Source of the DNA: Pseudomonas brassicacearum subsp. brassicacearum
GTDB taxonomy: Bacteria; Pseudomonadota; Gammaproteobacteria; Pseudomonadales; Pseudomonadaceae
DNA length: 64,000 nt
Direction: 5' to 3'
NCBI RefSeq assembly: GCF_008801605.1
Contig: NZ_VZPJ01000002.1
Span: forward strand, 186,001-250,000
Shown: piece by piece, positions 1-13,537 of the stretch
How the letters are laid out: each line of letters begins with the position of its first letter
Position numbering within the stretch: position 1 is the first letter of the stretch
Notes under the pieces: generated by a model
What the model was told of the DNA's origin: nothing
Database searches by the model: none
Seen by the model: only the letters and a program-made list of their open reading frames with translations
Made by a program: the position numbers and the translations under genes

Positions 1-339
<339 letters not shown>

Positions 340-397
340 TTACTCGGATGTCTCGAGTAGATTGGTGTGATGGACAACGTAACTGCGAGGTGTTGGC

Positions 398-868
398 GTG
401 AACATTAATGCGACCCTGATTGGCCAGTCCGTTGCGTTCCTGATTTTTGTACTGTTCTGCATGAAGTTCGTATGGCCTCCGGTCATTGCGGCATTGCACG
501 AACGTCAAAAGAAGATCGCTGATGGTCTGGACGCTGCCAGCCGTGCAGCTCGCGACCTGGAGTTGGCCCATGAGAAAGTGGGTCAGCAACTGCGCGAAGC
601 GAAAGCTCAGGCAGCTGAAATCATCGAGCAAGCCAAGAAACGCGGTACCCAGATTGTCGACGAAGCCCGTGAACAGGCTCGCGTCGAAGCTGACCGTGTG
701 AAGGCTCAGGCTCAAGCCGAGATCGAACAGGAACTCAACAGTGTCAAAGACGCGCTGCGTGCCCAAGTGGGTGCCCTGGCCGTTGGCGGTGCTTCGAAGA
801 TCCTGGGTGCCACAATCGATCAAAACGCGCACGCAGAGCTGGTTAACCAACTGGCTGCTGAAATCTAA
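398..868 (+). CDS. atpF: F0F1 ATP synthase subunit b
   Basis: Subunit b is the peripheral stator stalk that ties F1 to F0. The 156-residue protein has one N-terminal membrane helix (about residues 5-27, rich in Val/Phe/Leu). The rest is a long charged helix with frequent Ala, Glu, Lys and Gln, typical of the b-dimer right-handed coiled coil. Length matches the family (about 156). The start is GTG, preceded by a GAGG site about 8 bases upstream; the [11 protein letters not shown]-terminus is typical for gammaproteobacterial AtpF. A 58-base gap separates it from atpE, and only 12 bases separate it from atpH. Confidence 0.97.
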   Translation: MNINATLIGQSVAFLIFVLFCMKFVWPPVIAALHERQKKIADGLDAASRAARDLELAHEKVGQQLREAKAQAAEIIEQAKKRGTQIVDEAREQARVEADRVKAQAQAEIEQELNSVKDALRAQVGALAVGGASKILGATIDQNAHAELVNQLAAEI

Positions 869-880
869 GCGAGGGCGATC

Positions 881-1417
881 ATGGCAGAACTGACCACGTT
901 GGCCCGACCTTACGCTAAGGCGGCCTTCGAGCACGCTCAGGCCCACCAGCAACTGGCCAATTGGTCAGCCATGCTCGGCCTGGCTGCAGCGGTGTCGCAA
1001 GACGACACCATGCAGCGCGTGCTCAAGGCCCCGCGACTGACGAGCGCAGAAAAGGCCGCCACGTTCATTGACGTGTGCGGCGACAAGTTCGATGCCAAGG
1101 CACAGAATTTCATTCACGTCGTTGCCGAAAACGACCGTCTCCTGCTTCTGCCGGAGATCGCCACTCTTTTTGACCTGTACAAGGCCGAGCAAGAGAAGTC
1201 GGTAGACGTGGAAGTGACCAGTGCTTTCGCATTGAACCAAGAACAGCAAGACAAACTCGCCAAGGTTCTCAGTGCACGACTCAACCGGGAAGTGCGCCTG
1301 CAAGTCGAGGAAGACAAGTCCCTGATAGGGGGCGTTGTAATCCGCGCCGGCGACCTGGTTATCGATGGCTCGATTCGCGGCAAAATCGCGAAACTTGCCG
1401 AAGCATTGAAATCTTGA
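881..1417 (+). CDS. atpH: F0F1 ATP synthase subunit delta
   Basis: The delta subunit caps F1 and joins it to the b stator. The 178-residue length is normal. The N-terminal region ([14 protein letters not shown]) is the conserved opening of the OSCP/delta family, and the C-terminal part carries the family signature around [20 protein letters not shown]. It sits between atpF and atpA with short spacers, as in all bacterial atp operons, and is presumably co-transcribed from a promoter upstream of this window. Nothing unusual is seen. Confidence 0.97.
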   Translation: MAELTTLARPYAKAAFEHAQAHQQLANWSAMLGLAAAVSQDDTMQRVLKAPRLTSAEKAATFIDVCGDKFDAKAQNFIHVVAENDRLLLLPEIATLFDLYKAEQEKSVDVEVTSAFALNQEQQDKLAKVLSARLNREVRLQVEEDKSLIGGVVIRAGDLVIDGSIRGKIAKLAEALKS

Positions 1418-1438
1418 GTTTGAAGGGGCAGCAGAGCA

Positions 1439-2983
1439 ATGCAGCAACTCAATCCTTCCGAAATAAGTGAAATTATCAAGGGCCGCATCGACAAGCTCGA
1501 TGTGACCTCCCAAGCCCGTAACGAAGGCACTGTCGTCAGCGTATCTGACGGTATCGTGCGGATTCACGGTCTGGCCGACGTCATGTACGGCGAGATGATC
1601 GAGTTTCCGGGCGGCGTCTACGGTATGGCCCTCAACCTGGAGCAAGACTCCGTAGGTGCCGTTGTACTGGGTTCCTACCAGTCGCTGGCCGAAGGCATGA
1701 GCGCCAAGTGCACCGGCCGCATCCTCGAAGTTCCGGTTGGTAAGGAACTGCTGGGTCGCGTTGTCGACGCACTGGGTAACCCTGTTGACGGCAAAGGTCC
1801 GCTGAACAACACCGAGACCGACGCGGTCGAGAAAGTTGCTCCTGGCGTGATCTGGCGTAAGTCGGTAGACCAGCCTGTACAGACTGGCTACAAGGCTGTC
1901 GATGCCATGATCCCTGTCGGCCGTGGCCAGCGTGAGCTGATCATCGGTGACCGTCAGATCGGTAAGACCGCTCTGGCGATCGACGCGATCATCAACCAGA
2001 AGAACAGCGGCATTTTCTGCGTCTACGTAGCCATCGGTCAGAAGCAATCGACCATCGCCAACGTGGTTCGCAAGCTGGAAGAAAACGGCGCCCTGGCCAA
2101 CACGATCATCGTGGCAGCCAGCGCATCGGAATCTCCTGCGCTGCAGTTCCTGGCACCGTACTCCGGTTGCACCATGGGCGAATACTTCCGCGACCGCGGT
2201 GAAGACGCGCTGATCGTTTATGACGATCTGTCCAAGCAGGCAGTGGCTTACCGCCAGATCTCCCTGCTGCTGCGCCGTCCACCAGGCCGTGAAGCCTACC
2301 CAGGCGACGTGTTCTATCTCCACTCCCGTCTGCTGGAGCGCGCATCCCGCGTTTCGGAAGAGTACGTAGAGAAGTTCACCAACGGCGCAGTGACCGGCAA
2401 GACCGGCTCCCTGACCGCTCTGCCGATCATCGAAACCCAGGCTGGCGACGTTTCCGCGTTCGTTCCGACCAACGTGATTTCCATCACCGACGGTCAGATC
2501 TTCCTGGAATCGGCCATGTTCAACTCCGGGATCCGTCCTGCTGTGAACGCCGGTGTTTCGGTATCCCGTGTGGGTGGTGCCGCTCAGACCAAGATCATCA
2601 AGAAGCTGTCCGGTGGTATCCGTACCGCCCTGGCCCAGTACCGTGAACTGGCGGCATTCGCCCAGTTCGCTTCTGACCTGGACGAAGCGACCCGTAAGCA
2701 ACTTGAGCATGGTCAGCGCGTTACCGAGCTGATGAAGCAGAAGCAATACGCACCAATGTCGATCGCTGACATGGCGCTGTCGCTGTATGCCGCTGAGCGT
2801 GGGTTCCTGACTGACGTTGAAATCGCCAAGGTCGGCAGCTTTGAACAAGCGCTGATTGCTTACTTCAACCGCGATCACGCCGACTTGTTGGCCAAGATCA
2901 ACGTGAAGGGTGACTTCAATGACGAAATCGACGCTGGCATGAAAGCCGGTATCGAGAAGTTCAAGGCCACCCAAACCTGGTAA
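1439..2983 (+). CDS. atpA: F0F1 ATP synthase subunit alpha
   Basis: Alpha forms the non-catalytic nucleotide-binding positions of the alpha3beta3 hexamer. At 514 residues it has full family length. The P-loop GDRQIGKT lies near residue 170, and the alpha/beta signature [14 protein letters not shown] with the arginine-finger serine/arginine segment is present near residues 363-376. Position between atpH and atpG is canonical. The first ATG is used, with a GGGGCAGCAGAGCA leader that gives a moderate Shine-Dalgarno. Confidence 0.98.
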   Translation: MQQLNPSEISEIIKGRIDKLDVTSQARNEGTVVSVSDGIVRIHGLADVMYGEMIEFPGGVYGMALNLEQDSVGAVVLGSYQSLAEGMSAKCTGRILEVPVGKELLGRVVDALGNPVDGKGPLNNTETDAVEKVAPGVIWRKSVDQPVQTGYKAVDAMIPVGRGQRELIIGDRQIGKTALAIDAIINQKNSGIFCVYVAIGQKQSTIANVVRKLEENGALANTIIVAASASESPALQFLAPYSGCTMGEYFRDRGEDALIVYDDLSKQAVAYRQISLLLRRPPGREAYPGDVFYLHSRLLERASRVSEEYVEKFTNGAVTGKTGSLTALPIIETQAGDVSAFVPTNVISITDGQIFLESAMFNSGIRPAVNAGVSVSRVGGAAQTKIIKKLSGGIRTALAQYRELAAFAQFASDLDEATRKQLEHGQRVTELMKQKQYAPMSIADMALSLYAAERGFLTDVEIAKVGSFEQALIAYFNRDHADLLAKINVKGDFNDEIDAGMKAGIEKFKATQTW

Positions 2984-3033
2984 GCCGCAGCGGGAGTCGC
3001 AAGGCTCCCGCTTGCTAACCTGATAGGTGTTAC

Positions 3034-3894
3034 ATGGCAGGCGCAAAAGAGATTCGCAGTAAGATTGCGAGCATCAAAAGCACGCAAAAAATTACCAGCG
3101 CCATGGAAAAAGTGGCGGTCAGCAAAATGCGCAAGGCACAAATGCGCATGGCTGCTAGCCGCCCTTATGCGGAGCGCATCCGCCAGGTTATTGGTCATCT
3201 GGCCAACGCCAACCCGGAATATCGCCACCCGTTCATGATCGACCGTGCTATCAAGCGCGTCGGTTACGTCGTGGTGAGCAGTGACCGTGGTCTGTGTGGT
3301 GGCTTGAACACCAACCTGTTCAAGGCCCTGGTCAAGGACATGGCTGTAAACCGCGAACAAGGCGTCGAGATCGATCTGTGCGTGATTGGTAGCAAGGGTG
3401 CGGCTTTCTTCCGCAACTTCGGCGGCAACGTCGTCGCTGCTATCAGCCACCTGGGTGAAGAGCCGTCGATCAATGATCTGATCGGCAGCGTCAAGGTGAT
3501 GCTGGATGCTTACCTGGAAGGCCGGATTGACCGCCTGTCCGTGGTATCCAACAAGTTCATCAACACCATGACGCAACAGCCAACCGTGGAGCAGTTGATT
3601 CCACTGGTGGCGACCCCGGAACAGGAACTCAAGCACCACTGGGACTATCTCTACGAACCGGATGCCAAGGAGCTGCTTGACGGCTTGATGGTCCGCTACG
3701 TGGAGTCGCAGGTCTACCAGGCGGTGGTCGAGAACAACGCAGCTGAACAAGCAGCGCGGATGATCGCGATGAAGAACGCTACCGACAACGCCGGTGATTT
3801 GATCAGCGATTTGCAGCTGATCTACAACAAGGCGCGTCAGGCTGCGATCACCCAAGAGATCTCGGAAATCGTCGGCGGCGCTGCCGCGGTTTAA
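3034..3894 (+). CDS. atpG: F0F1 ATP synthase subunit gamma
   Basis: Gamma is the rotating central shaft. The 286-residue protein begins [11 protein letters not shown], the conserved N-terminal helix start. It contains the [13 protein letters not shown] segment that contacts the beta catch loop, and ends with a long C-terminal helix ([20 protein letters not shown], then QAAITQEI). These two terminal helices form the antiparallel coiled coil inside the hexamer. It is located between atpA and atpD with short spacers of 50 and 27 bases. No odd features were noticed. Confidence 0.97.
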   Translation: MAGAKEIRSKIASIKSTQKITSAMEKVAVSKMRKAQMRMAASRPYAERIRQVIGHLANANPEYRHPFMIDRAIKRVGYVVVSSDRGLCGGLNTNLFKALVKDMAVNREQGVEIDLCVIGSKGAAFFRNFGGNVVAAISHLGEEPSINDLIGSVKVMLDAYLEGRIDRLSVVSNKFINTMTQQPTVEQLIPLVATPEQELKHHWDYLYEPDAKELLDGLMVRYVESQVYQAVVENNAAEQAARMIAMKNATDNAGDLISDLQLIYNKARQAAITQEISEIVGGAAAV

Positions 3895-5298
<1,404 letters not shown>

Positions 5299-5343
5299 TC
5301 CCGGCGCCCGGCAACGGGCGCTAATTTAGGTTGAGGCAATCAG

Positions 5344-5769
5344 ATGGCTATGACAGTCCATTGCGATATCGTCAGTGCGGAAGGGGAAATCTTCTCCGGT
5401 CTGGTCGAGATGGTGATTGCGCATGGTGAGCTGGGTGATCTTGGTATCGCTCTGGGTCACGCACCGCTGATCACTAATCTGAAACCGGGTCCGATCCGCT
5501 TGATCAAGCAGGGCGGGGAAGCCGAGGTGTATTACATCTCCGGTGGTTTCCTCGAGGTTCAGCCGAACATGGTCAAGGTCCTTGCCGACACTGTGCAACG
5601 TGCTGCCGACCTGGACGAAGCCTCCGCTCAGGAAGCCGTCAAGGCTGCCGAGAAGGCCCTGCACGAGCGAGGCGCGGAGTTCGATTACGGTTCTGCTGCT
5701 GCACGTCTGGCCGAGGCCGCAGCCCAGCTGCGTACCGTCCAGCAGATCCGCAAGAAGTTCGGCGGCTAA
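5344..5769 (+). CDS. atpC: F0F1 ATP synthase subunit epsilon
   Basis: Epsilon is the small regulatory subunit that couples the central stalk to the c-ring and can inhibit ATP hydrolysis. It has 141 residues, with an N-terminal beta-sandwich ([18 protein letters not shown]) and a C-terminal helical hairpin (from about residue 88) rich in Ala and Glu. An alternative ATG lies two codons downstream; the first is chosen because a GAGG motif sits about 9 bases ahead. It is the last gene of the operon and is followed directly by a strong rho-independent terminator. Confidence 0.96.
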   Translation: MAMTVHCDIVSAEGEIFSGLVEMVIAHGELGDLGIALGHAPLITNLKPGPIRLIKQGGEAEVYYISGGFLEVQPNMVKVLADTVQRAADLDEASAQEAVKAAEKALHERGAEFDYGSAAARLAEAAAQLRTVQQIRKKFGG

Positions 5770-5795
5770 GCCGTCTGCTTTCTGTGCGATTGATT

Positions 5796-5824
5796 AAAAA
5801 GGGTAGCCTCGGCTACCCTTTTTT
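5796..5824 (+). terminator. Rho-independent terminator of the atp operon
   Basis: A near-perfect inverted repeat, AAAAAGGGTAGCC with GGCTACCCTTTTT, forms a GC-rich stem with a very short loop and a run of T residues. It lies 26 bases after the atpC stop and before glmU. The A-run on the 5' side could also let it work in the opposite direction. Confidence 0.93.
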
Positions 5825-5884
5825 CTTTTCCCGACACTCATCATCTGGTCGCAGCCGCTGACCACCCAGGATTGGTAGCCAGTC

Positions 5885-7252
5885 ATGTCTCTTGAAATCG
5901 TTATCCTCGCGGCCGGTCAAGGCACTCGCATGCGTTCGGCGCTGCCCAAGGTCTTGCACCCGGTAGCCGGCAACTCCATGCTCGGCCATGTTATCCACAG
6001 CGCCCGGCAACTTGATCCACAGCGCATTCACGTGGTGATCGGCCACGGTGCCGATGCGGTGCGCGAACGCCTGGCCGCCGATGACCTGAATTTCGTTCTG
6101 CAGGACAAACAACTGGGCACCGGCCATGCAGTGGCCCAGGCCGTGCCGTTCATCACGGCCGATACGGTGCTGATTCTCTACGGCGATGTGCCGCTGATCG
6201 AAGTCGACACCTTGCAACGCCTGCTCAAGCATGTCGCGCCACAACAGTTGGGCCTGTTGACCGTCGAGCTCGACGACCCCACCGGTTATGGCCGCATCGT
6301 ACGTAACGTCGACGGCCAGGTGACCGCCATCGTCGAGCAGAAGGACGCCAACGAAGCCCAGCGCGCGATCACTGAAGGCAACACCGGGATTCTGGCCGTA
6401 CCGGCCGAGCGCCTGGGTGACTGGATGAGCCGCTTGTCGAACAACAATGCCCAGGGCGAGTACTACCTGACCGATGTGATCGCCATGGCGGTCAGCGACG
6501 GGCTGGTGGTCGCCACCGAGCAGCCGCTGGACGCCATGGAAGTGCAAGGTGCCAATGATCGTCGGCAACTGGCCGAACTGGAGCGCCACTATCAATTGCG
6601 CGCCGCCCGCCGCCTGATGGCCCAAGGTGTGACCCTGCGCGATCCGGCCCGTTTCGACGTGCGTGGTGAAGTCAGCGTGGGTCGCGACGTGGTCATCGAC
6701 ATCAACGTCATCCTCGAAGGCAAGGTTGTCATCGAAGACGACGTGGTCATCGGCCCGAACTGCGTGATCAAGGACAGCACCCTGCGCAAAGGCGTGGTGA
6801 TCAAAGCCAACAGCCATCTCGACGGTGCGGTCATGGGAGAGGGCAGCGACGCCGGCCCGTTTGCCCGCCTGCGTCCAGGCTCGGTGCTGGAAGCCCGTGC
6901 CCATGTGGGTAACTTCGTTGAACTGAAGAATGCTCATCTGGGCGAAGGCGCCAAGGCCGGGCACCTGACCTACCTCGGTGACACTGAAGTCGGCGCCCGC
7001 ACCAACATTGGCGCCGGGACCATCACCTGCAACTACGATGGCGCCAACAAGTGGAAAACCGTGTTGGGTGAAGATGTGTTCATCGGCTCGAACAACTCCT
7101 TGGTGGCGCCTGTGGATATCTCCAACGGTGCGACCACGGCAGCCGGTTCGACCATTACCCAGAATGTGGATAACGCACAGTTGGCGGTGGGACGAGCGCG
7201 GCAGAAGAATATTGATGGCTGGAAGCGCCCGGAGAAAATCAAGAAAAGTTAA
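5885..7252 (+). CDS. glmU: Bifunctional UDP-GlcNAc pyrophosphorylase / GlcN-1-P acetyltransferase
   Basis: GlmU makes UDP-N-acetylglucosamine from glucosamine-1-phosphate, acetyl-CoA and UTP, feeding peptidoglycan and lipopolysaccharide. The 455-residue protein has the uridyltransferase motif [19 protein letters not shown] at residues 8-26 and the GDVPLI segment near 104. The C-terminal half (from about 250) is a left-handed beta-helix of hexapeptide repeats that includes the acetyltransferase active-site region [20 protein letters not shown]. It lies between atpC and the DeoR-type regulator, the usual Pseudomonas order, but behind its own terminator, so it is probably transcribed separately from atp. 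Confidence 0.98.
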   Translation: MSLEIVILAAGQGTRMRSALPKVLHPVAGNSMLGHVIHSARQLDPQRIHVVIGHGADAVRERLAADDLNFVLQDKQLGTGHAVAQAVPFITADTVLILYGDVPLIEVDTLQRLLKHVAPQQLGLLTVELDDPTGYGRIVRNVDGQVTAIVEQKDANEAQRAITEGNTGILAVPAERLGDWMSRLSNNNAQGEYYLTDVIAMAVSDGLVVATEQPLDAMEVQGANDRRQLAELERHYQLRAARRLMAQGVTLRDPARFDVRGEVSVGRDVVIDINVILEGKVVIEDDVVIGPNCVIKDSTLRKGVVIKANSHLDGAVMGEGSDAGPFARLRPGSVLEARAHVGNFVELKNAHLGEGAKAGHLTYLGDTEVGARTNIGAGTITCNYDGANKWKTVLGEDVFIGSNNSLVAPVDISNGATTAAGSTITQNVDNAQLAVGRARQKNIDGWKRPEKIKKS

Positions 7253-7267
7253 GTTATCCACAATCCC

Positions 7268-7358
7268 CTGTGGGAGCGAGCTTGCTCGCGATAGCGGTGT
7301 ATCAGGTAAAGCAGCATTGCCTGAACTGGCCCCTTCGCGAGCAAGCTCGCTCCCACAG
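7268..7358. repeat. REPIN (paired inverted REP elements)
   Basis: CTGTGGGAGCGAGCTTGCTCGCGAT faces its reverse complement (TTCGCGAGCAAGCTCGCTCCCACAG) across about 40 bases, giving a long hairpin. This is the classical Pseudomonas REP pair, located in the spacer between glmU and the DeoR-type regulator. It may act as an mRNA-stabilising or terminator-like structure. Confidence 0.92.
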
Positions 7359-7460
7359 TAATTTAGGGAGTTTCTGAATTTTTCTTTTCCTGCCTTGACG
7401 ACATCCCTTCAATAGGTTTTGATTGCTTACGTTATCTTTCGAATCGAAACTTATACCGCC

Positions 7461-8237
7461 ATGTCGAAACGCAACACACCACAACGCCGTCACAACATCC
7501 TTGCCTTGCTCCAGGAGCAGGGTGAGGTCAGTGTGGATGAGTTGGCCAAGCGCTTCGAAACCTCGGAAGTTACGATTCGCAAGGATCTCGCCGCCCTGGA
7601 AACCAACGGCCTTCTGCTGCGTCGCTACGGTGGCGCGGTCCCGATGCCGCAGGAGTTGGTGGCCGATAACGGGCAAACCGTCTCCAAGTACAAACTGGCC
7701 ATTGCCCGGGCCGCGGTGAAGCGGATCCGCGAACATGCGCGCATCATCATCGACAGCGGCAGCACCACGGCGGCCATGATTCCGCAACTCGGCCAACAGC
7801 CGGGCCTGGTGGTGATGACCAATTCCCTGCACGTCGCCAATGCCTTGAGCGAACTGGAGCACGAGCCGGTGCTGTTGATGACCGGCGGCACCTGGGACCC
7901 TCATTCCGAGTCGTTCCAGGGCCAGGTGGCCGAGCAGGTCCTGCGTTCCTACGACTTCGACCAGTTGTTCATCGGCGCCGACGGCATCGATCTGGTTCGA
8001 GGTACCACCACCTTCAACGAACTGCTGGGCTTGAGCCGTGTGATGGCTGAGGTTACCCGCGAAGTGATCGTGATGGTGGAGGCCGACAAGATCGGCCGCA
8101 AGATCCCCAACCTGGAGCTGCCGTGGAGCAGCGTCCATACCCTCATTACCGATGATCGCCTGCCCGTAGAGGCCCGCGATCAGATTCAGGCCCGCGGCAT
8201 CACCGTGATCTGCGCGCCTGTCAGCCAGGAGAAATAG
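7461..8237 (+). CDS. glmR: DeoR-family regulator upstream of glmS
   Basis: A DeoR-type transcriptional regulator of 258 residues. The N-terminal winged helix has the DeoR signature ([20 protein letters not shown], then [15 protein letters not shown], about residues 10-50). The C-terminal DeoRC sugar-phosphate sensor domain follows, with [18 protein letters not shown] near 95-115. The ATG at 7461 is preferred over an upstream in-frame TTG at 7419 because the [10 protein letters not shown] start fits the family. It ends one base before the glmS ATG, so the two are co-transcribed and probably coupled. The inference is that it senses an amino-sugar phosphate and controls glmS/glmU; the name follows the Pseudomonas homologue at the same locus. 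Confidence 0.9.
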   Translation: MSKRNTPQRRHNILALLQEQGEVSVDELAKRFETSEVTIRKDLAALETNGLLLRRYGGAVPMPQELVADNGQTVSKYKLAIARAAVKRIREHARIIIDSGSTTAAMIPQLGQQPGLVVMTNSLHVANALSELEHEPVLLMTGGTWDPHSESFQGQVAEQVLRSYDFDQLFIGADGIDLVRGTTTFNELLGLSRVMAEVTREVIVMVEADKIGRKIPNLELPWSSVHTLITDDRLPVEARDQIQARGITVICAPVSQEK

Positions 8238-8238
8238 C

Positions 8239-10071
8239 ATGTGTGGAATTGTCGGCGCCGTTGCTGAACGCAACATCACAGCAATCTTGCTCGAAGGCCT
8301 CAAGCGCCTGGAGTACCGCGGTTATGACAGCGCCGGTGTGGCGGTGTTTACCAACGACGAGAAGCTCGAACGCATGCGTCGTCCGGGCAAGGTCAGCGAG
8401 CTGGAGCAGGCGCTGGAAGCCGAACCGCTGCTCGGTCGCCTGGGCATCGCCCACACCCGCTGGGCCACCCATGGCGCGCCGTGCGAGCGTAACGCTCACC
8501 CGCATTTTTCCGGCGACCTGGCGGTGGTGCACAACGGCATCATCGAAAACCACGAAGCCCTGCGTGAACAGCTCAAGGCGCTTGGCTATGTGTTCACCTC
8601 GGACACCGACACTGAAGTCATTGCCCATCTGCTCAATCACAAGCTCAAGGACCTGTTGGACCTGACCGTCGCCCTCAAGGCCACCGTCAAGGAACTGCAC
8701 GGTGCCTATGGCCTGGCGGTCATCAGCACGAAACAACCTGATCGCCTGGTGGCAGCCCGCAGCGGCAGCCCATTGGTCATCGGCCTCGGCCTGGGGGAAA
8801 ACTTCCTGGCTTCCGACCAGTTGGCGCTGCGCCAGGTCACCGACCGCTTCATGTACCTGGAAGAAGGCGATATCGCCGAAATCCGCCGCGACAGCGTGCA
8901 GATCTGGGACCTCGATGGCAAAAGTGTAGAGCGTGAGACCGTCCAGTACCGCGACGGTGCCGAAGCCGCTGACAAGGGCGAGTTCCGCCACTTCATGCTC
9001 AAGGAAATCCACGAACAACCGGCCGTGGTGCAACGCACCCTGGAAGGCCGCATGAGCCAGAACCAGGTGCTGGTCCAGGCGTTCGGTCCACAGGCGGCCG
9101 AGTTGTTCGCCAAGGTCCGCAACGTGCAGATCGTGGCCTGCGGCACCAGTTATCACGCCGGCATGGTCGCCCGTTACTGGTTGGAAGAACTGGCTGGTAT
9201 TCCGTGCCAGGTCGAAGTCGCCAGCGAGTTCCGCTATCGCAAAGTGGTGGTGCAACCCGATTCGCTGTTCGTCACCATCTCCCAGTCCGGCGAAACCGCC
9301 GACACCCTGGCCGCCTTGCGCAACGCCAAGGAACTGGGTTTCCTCGCCAGCCTGGCGATCTGCAACGTGGGCATCAGCTCGCTGGTGCGCGAATCCGACC
9401 TGACCCTGCTGACCCAGGCCGGTCGTGAGATCGGCGTGGCGTCGACCAAGGCGTTCACTACGCAACTGGTGGGGTTGCTGTTGCTGACGCTGGCCTTGGG
9501 CCAAGTGCGCGGTACGCTGGGCAAGGGCGTCGAGGCCGAACTGGTGGAAGAACTGCGTCGCCTGCCGGCTCGCCTGGGCGAAGCCCTGGCCATGGACGGT
9601 ACTGTGGAAAAAATCGCCGAGCTGTTCGCCGAGAAGAACCACACCCTGTTCCTGGGCCGTGGCGCGCAATTCCCGGTGGCGATGGAAGGGGCCTTGAAGC
9701 TCAAGGAAATCTCCTACATCCACGCCGAGGCCTACCCGGCCGGCGAGCTCAAGCACGGCCCGCTGGCGCTTGTGGATAACGACATGCCGGTGGTCACCGT
9801 CGCGCCGAACAACGAGCTGCTGGAAAAGCTCAAGTCCAACCTGCAGGAAGTGCGCGCCCGTGGCGGCCAGTTGATTGTCTTTGCCGACGAAAAGGCTGGC
9901 ATGACCAATGGCGAAGGCACCCACGTGGTGCACATGCCACACATCCACGACATCCTGTCGCCGATTCTCTACACCATCCCGCTGCAACTGCTGTCGTACT
10001 ACGTCGCGGTGCTCAAGGGGACTGATGTGGACCAGCCGCGTAACCTGGCGAAATCTGTGACGGTGGAGTGA
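8239..10071 (+). CDS. glmS: Glutamine--fructose-6-phosphate aminotransferase (isomerizing)
   Basis: GlmS converts fructose-6-phosphate and glutamine to glucosamine-6-phosphate, the first step of the hexosamine pathway. The 610-residue protein starts MCGIVGAV, giving the N-terminal nucleophile cysteine of the class-II glutaminase domain (about 1-220). Two SIS isomerase domains follow (about 280-420 and 455-595), with SQSGETADT and the C-terminal LAKSVTVE tail. Its ATG is one base after the preceding regulator's stop. Its 3' end contains the conserved Tn7 target. No glmS ribozyme is expected in this genus and none was seen. Confidence 0.98.
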   Translation: MCGIVGAVAERNITAILLEGLKRLEYRGYDSAGVAVFTNDEKLERMRRPGKVSELEQALEAEPLLGRLGIAHTRWATHGAPCERNAHPHFSGDLAVVHNGIIENHEALREQLKALGYVFTSDTDTEVIAHLLNHKLKDLLDLTVALKATVKELHGAYGLAVISTKQPDRLVAARSGSPLVIGLGLGENFLASDQLALRQVTDRFMYLEEGDIAEIRRDSVQIWDLDGKSVERETVQYRDGAEAADKGEFRHFMLKEIHEQPAVVQRTLEGRMSQNQVLVQAFGPQAAELFAKVRNVQIVACGTSYHAGMVARYWLEELAGIPCQVEVASEFRYRKVVVQPDSLFVTISQSGETADTLAALRNAKELGFLASLAICNVGISSLVRESDLTLLTQAGREIGVASTKAFTTQLVGLLLLTLALGQVRGTLGKGVEAELVEELRRLPARLGEALAMDGTVEKIAELFAEKNHTLFLGRGAQFPVAMEGALKLKEISYIHAEAYPAGELKHGPLALVDNDMPVVTVAPNNELLEKLKSNLQEVRARGGQLIVFADEKAGMTNGEGTHVVHMPHIHDILSPILYTIPLQLLSYYVAVLKGTDVDQPRNLAKSVTVE

Positions 10072-10097
10072 GTCGCCCACCAGAAGCCTGGCTCTCC
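10018..10097 (+). other. attTn7-type target at the glmS 3' end
   Basis: The last codons of glmS (ACCAGCCGCGTAACCTGGCG and onward to the stop) closely match the conserved TnsD recognition segment known from Escherichia coli glmS. Tn7-family elements insert about 25 bases past the stop codon. No Tn7 end sequence or tns gene is seen, but accessory DNA (gene remnant plus hipBA) begins just beyond this point, consistent with past use of the site. Confidence 0.7.
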
Positions 10098-10124
10098 TTG
10101 GTGATCCTAAGTCATAAGTCTGTT

Positions 10125-10147
10125 CGGGTTTAGCGCTGCTAAACCCG
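10125..10147 (+). terminator. Terminator-like hairpin after glmS
   Basis: A perfect 10-bp inverted repeat (CGGGTTTAGC / GCTAAACCCG) with a 3-base loop lies 54 bases downstream of the glmS stop. The T-tract after it is weak (GTCATTCTTCCC), so it may stop transcription inefficiently or only protect the mRNA 3' end. Confidence 0.6.
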
Positions 10148-10286
10148 GTCATTCTTCCCTGACGCATGGCTAGACCTTGATCGTATATCCCCCTTTACCA
10201 CAGCAGAATACGAACCAGACTTAGCATCTGCGCTAATTGAGCAGCCAGAGGTGGAACTGGAAGGTATTTTTCGATTTTTATCTGAA

Positions 10287-10292
<6 letters not shown>
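10143..10292 (+). pseudogene. Start-less gene remnant upstream of hipB
   Basis: One forward frame is open for 49 codons and ends at a TGA at 10290-10292. It has no ATG, GTG or TTG at its beginning and is closed upstream by a TAA inside the glmS hairpin. Its translation (for example FPDAWLDLDRI and EYEPDLASALIEQPEVELEG) has a protein-like composition rather than random residues. It therefore looks like the C-terminal piece of a gene whose 5' part was lost. The family is not recognised. Its position between the attTn7-type target and hipB suggests debris of an earlier insertion. Confidence 0.45.
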
Positions 10293-12097
<1,805 letters not shown>

Positions 12098-12100
12098 CCG

Positions 12101-12808
12101 CTACTCCAGAAAACAACGATCAAAAAGATAAACGCTGGTCGGCTTGAGATTTTCCACCGTGCGTTGCGGGCGGCCGCCGTCACCGCTTTTTTTGCGACCG
12201 GTTTCCTGCAAATAACCCGCCTCGGTCATCTTCAGCAAACGCTGGCGCATGCTGGTCTTGAGTACCGGGCGATCGAGCACCACGGAGAAAATGCCCACCG
12301 CTTCCGGCGCGCTGAATTCCGGGCCCAGGAATATCAGCGGCAGGCTGCTATAGAGGGCTTTGGACAACAACCGCTCCTGGACTGCAGCCACCAGGCTGTT
12401 GTGGTCGAAAGGAAGTTTGATCGAGGCGTCAGCGACGTCCTTGAGGGGGAAAAATCCCTGGTGTTCGGCGAGCTGGACCGCCTCGCTGACAATCGCCAGG
12501 TAGAACGTCGAGGACGACCAGCAGCGCGGATCGCGGAACGCGTCGCCGACGGTGCCGACCTGTTCGATCCAGGCCAGCGGCATGCCGACCTTGTTTGAGT
12601 TACGCAGGCGCTCCACGGCGTCGTTCAGCGTGAGATCTTCGACGTCACCATTGACCACGATCCCGGGCAGCGCCCAATGGCCGGCAAACGGCTCGGCTTC
12701 CCGTCGGTTCAGGAGGATTTCCAGTGCGTGGGTTTCCCGGCAGAAGCGCAGCACACAGAGGTCGATGGTGTGCAGATAACCGCGCGCGGGGGCTGTGCTA
12801 GTGGGCAT
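12101..12808 (-). CDS. nrtR: NrtR, Nudix-related regulator of NAD metabolism
   Basis: A protein of about 235 residues with an N-terminal Nudix-fold domain (HTIDLCVLRF then RREAEPFAGHWALPGIVVNG) and a C-terminal winged helix (LKTSMRQRLLKMTEAGYLQE). NrtR proteins bind ADP-ribose or NAD-related metabolites and repress NAD salvage genes. The Nudix box is degenerate: where REUxEE is expected the protein reads VERLRNSN, so it probably senses rather than hydrolyses. The ATG at 12808 is preferred; an in-frame ATG at 12838 would add ten residues. It overlaps the end of nadD and is therefore likely co-transcribed with it. Confidence 0.88.
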   Translation of the reverse strand: MPTSTAPARGYLHTIDLCVLRFCRETHALEILLNRREAEPFAGHWALPGIVVNGDVEDLTLNDAVERLRNSNKVGMPLAWIEQVGTVGDAFRDPRCWSSSTFYLAIVSEAVQLAEHQGFFPLKDVADASIKLPFDHNSLVAAVQERLLSKALYSSLPLIFLGPEFSAPEAVGIFSVVLDRPVLKTSMRQRLLKMTEAGYLQETGRKKSGDGGRPQRTVENLKPTSVYLFDRCFLE

Positions 12809-13355
12809 GTCGATTTCCGTGGGGAGCGTAAAGACCATAGTTTAACGGGTTCATGCCCGGTGCCATCCAGTCGCTGGGAAGCGGTTTGCCCAAAGCCAGT
12901 CGGTCGCGAACCACCGTGCTGCGCACGTGGATCCTTTCCTCCACGCAAAGAATGGAAAAACGCTCCAGCAATTCCTGGCCGCGGTAGAAGGTCGGCAGCC
13001 GATCCGCAACATCCTGACCCACCACCAACGCAATCCGCTTGCCGTCCAGGGCCAGGCTGTCGGCGAGGTGGGCGAGCAGGGTGTAGCTGTAGATTGCGCC
13101 TTCAACGCCACGGGCCACGACCTGTTCCACCCGGCTTGCACGCACTTCGGCGCAGCACAGTGGCTGAACGTTCTCGACGATCGATTCCAGCCAGTTCAGG
13201 CGAACCTCATAGTCGACCATTTGCTTGCCGTAGGGATGCCGCAAGCTGGGGACCACCAGCACGCGTCTGGCCTGGCGTGAGGCCTCGATCATCACCTGGG
13301 CGTGACCGGCGTGCGGGGGATTGAAGGCGCCGCCATAAAGGGCAATCTCGAACAT
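12798..13355 (-). CDS. nadD: Nicotinate-nucleotide adenylyltransferase-like protein
   Basis: A 185-residue nucleotidyltransferase of the NadD/cytidylyltransferase fold. The N-terminus FEIALYGGAFNPPHAGH has the GxFxPxHxGH motif that binds the ATP phosphates, and the C-terminal motif appears as RSTVVRDRL (ISSTxIR type). The expected reaction is NaMN + ATP to NaAD. The ATG at 13355 follows an AGAGGA site; a longer in-frame start at 13397 would run through the palindromic operator and is disfavoured. A separate housekeeping nadD is expected next to proA/holA elsewhere in Pseudomonas, so this is probably the second, salvage-linked copy (nadD2). It overlaps nrtR. Confidence 0.87.
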   Translation of the reverse strand: MFEIALYGGAFNPPHAGHAQVMIEASRQARRVLVVPSLRHPYGKQMVDYEVRLNWLESIVENVQPLCCAEVRASRVEQVVARGVEGAIYSYTLLAHLADSLALDGKRIALVVGQDVADRLPTFYRGQELLERFSILCVEERIHVRSTVVRDRLALGKPLPSDWMAPGMNPLNYGLYAPHGNRHAH

Positions 13356-13370
13356 GGCACATCCTCTTTT

Positions 13371-13387
13371 GGTACATGACATGTACT
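13371..13387. promoter_or_regulatory. Palindromic operator in front of nadD (candidate NrtR box)
   Basis: GGTACATGACATGTACT contains a perfect 7-1-7 palindrome (GTACATG-A-CATGTAC). It lies 16 bases ahead of the nadD start. Its GTACA-N5-TGTACT architecture is repeated at 13492-13508 in front of pncA. The NrtR assignment is by context. Confidence 0.65.
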
Positions 13388-13491
13388 CTATCAGCAAAAT
13401 CTTTTTAGTGAAAACCTGCTTTGTGCTGAACCATAGCCATTAATTAAAGAAGACTCATCAAAAATATTTTCTGCGAGTGGCTTGTTATGAA

Positions 13492-13508
13492 AGTACACCT
13501 TATGTACT
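13492..13508. promoter_or_regulatory. Palindromic operator in front of pncA (candidate NrtR box)
   Basis: AGTACACCTTATGTACT has the same AGTACA-N5-TGTACT arms as the box before nadD, with a different spacer. It lies 30 bases upstream of the preferred pncA start, in the leader. A pair of matching operators flanking a divergent promoter region suits co-regulation of the NAD salvage genes by NrtR. Confidence 0.6.
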
Positions 13509-13537
13509 CTCACGGCCATGAAGAGGAGAAACCCAGC

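Noticed and set aside
965..3046. Very long open frame on the minus strand opposite atpH and atpA
   Set aside because: It is antisense to highly conserved genes and its translation has no domain features. Long antisense frames are expected with GC-rich third-position codon bias.
5813..7261. 482-codon minus-strand open frame opposite glmU
   Set aside because: Antisense shadow of glmU; His/Asp/Gly-rich composition typical of antisense translation.
8221..10167. 648-codon minus-strand open frame covering glmS
   Set aside because: Shadow of glmS codon bias, with no start signal or domain.
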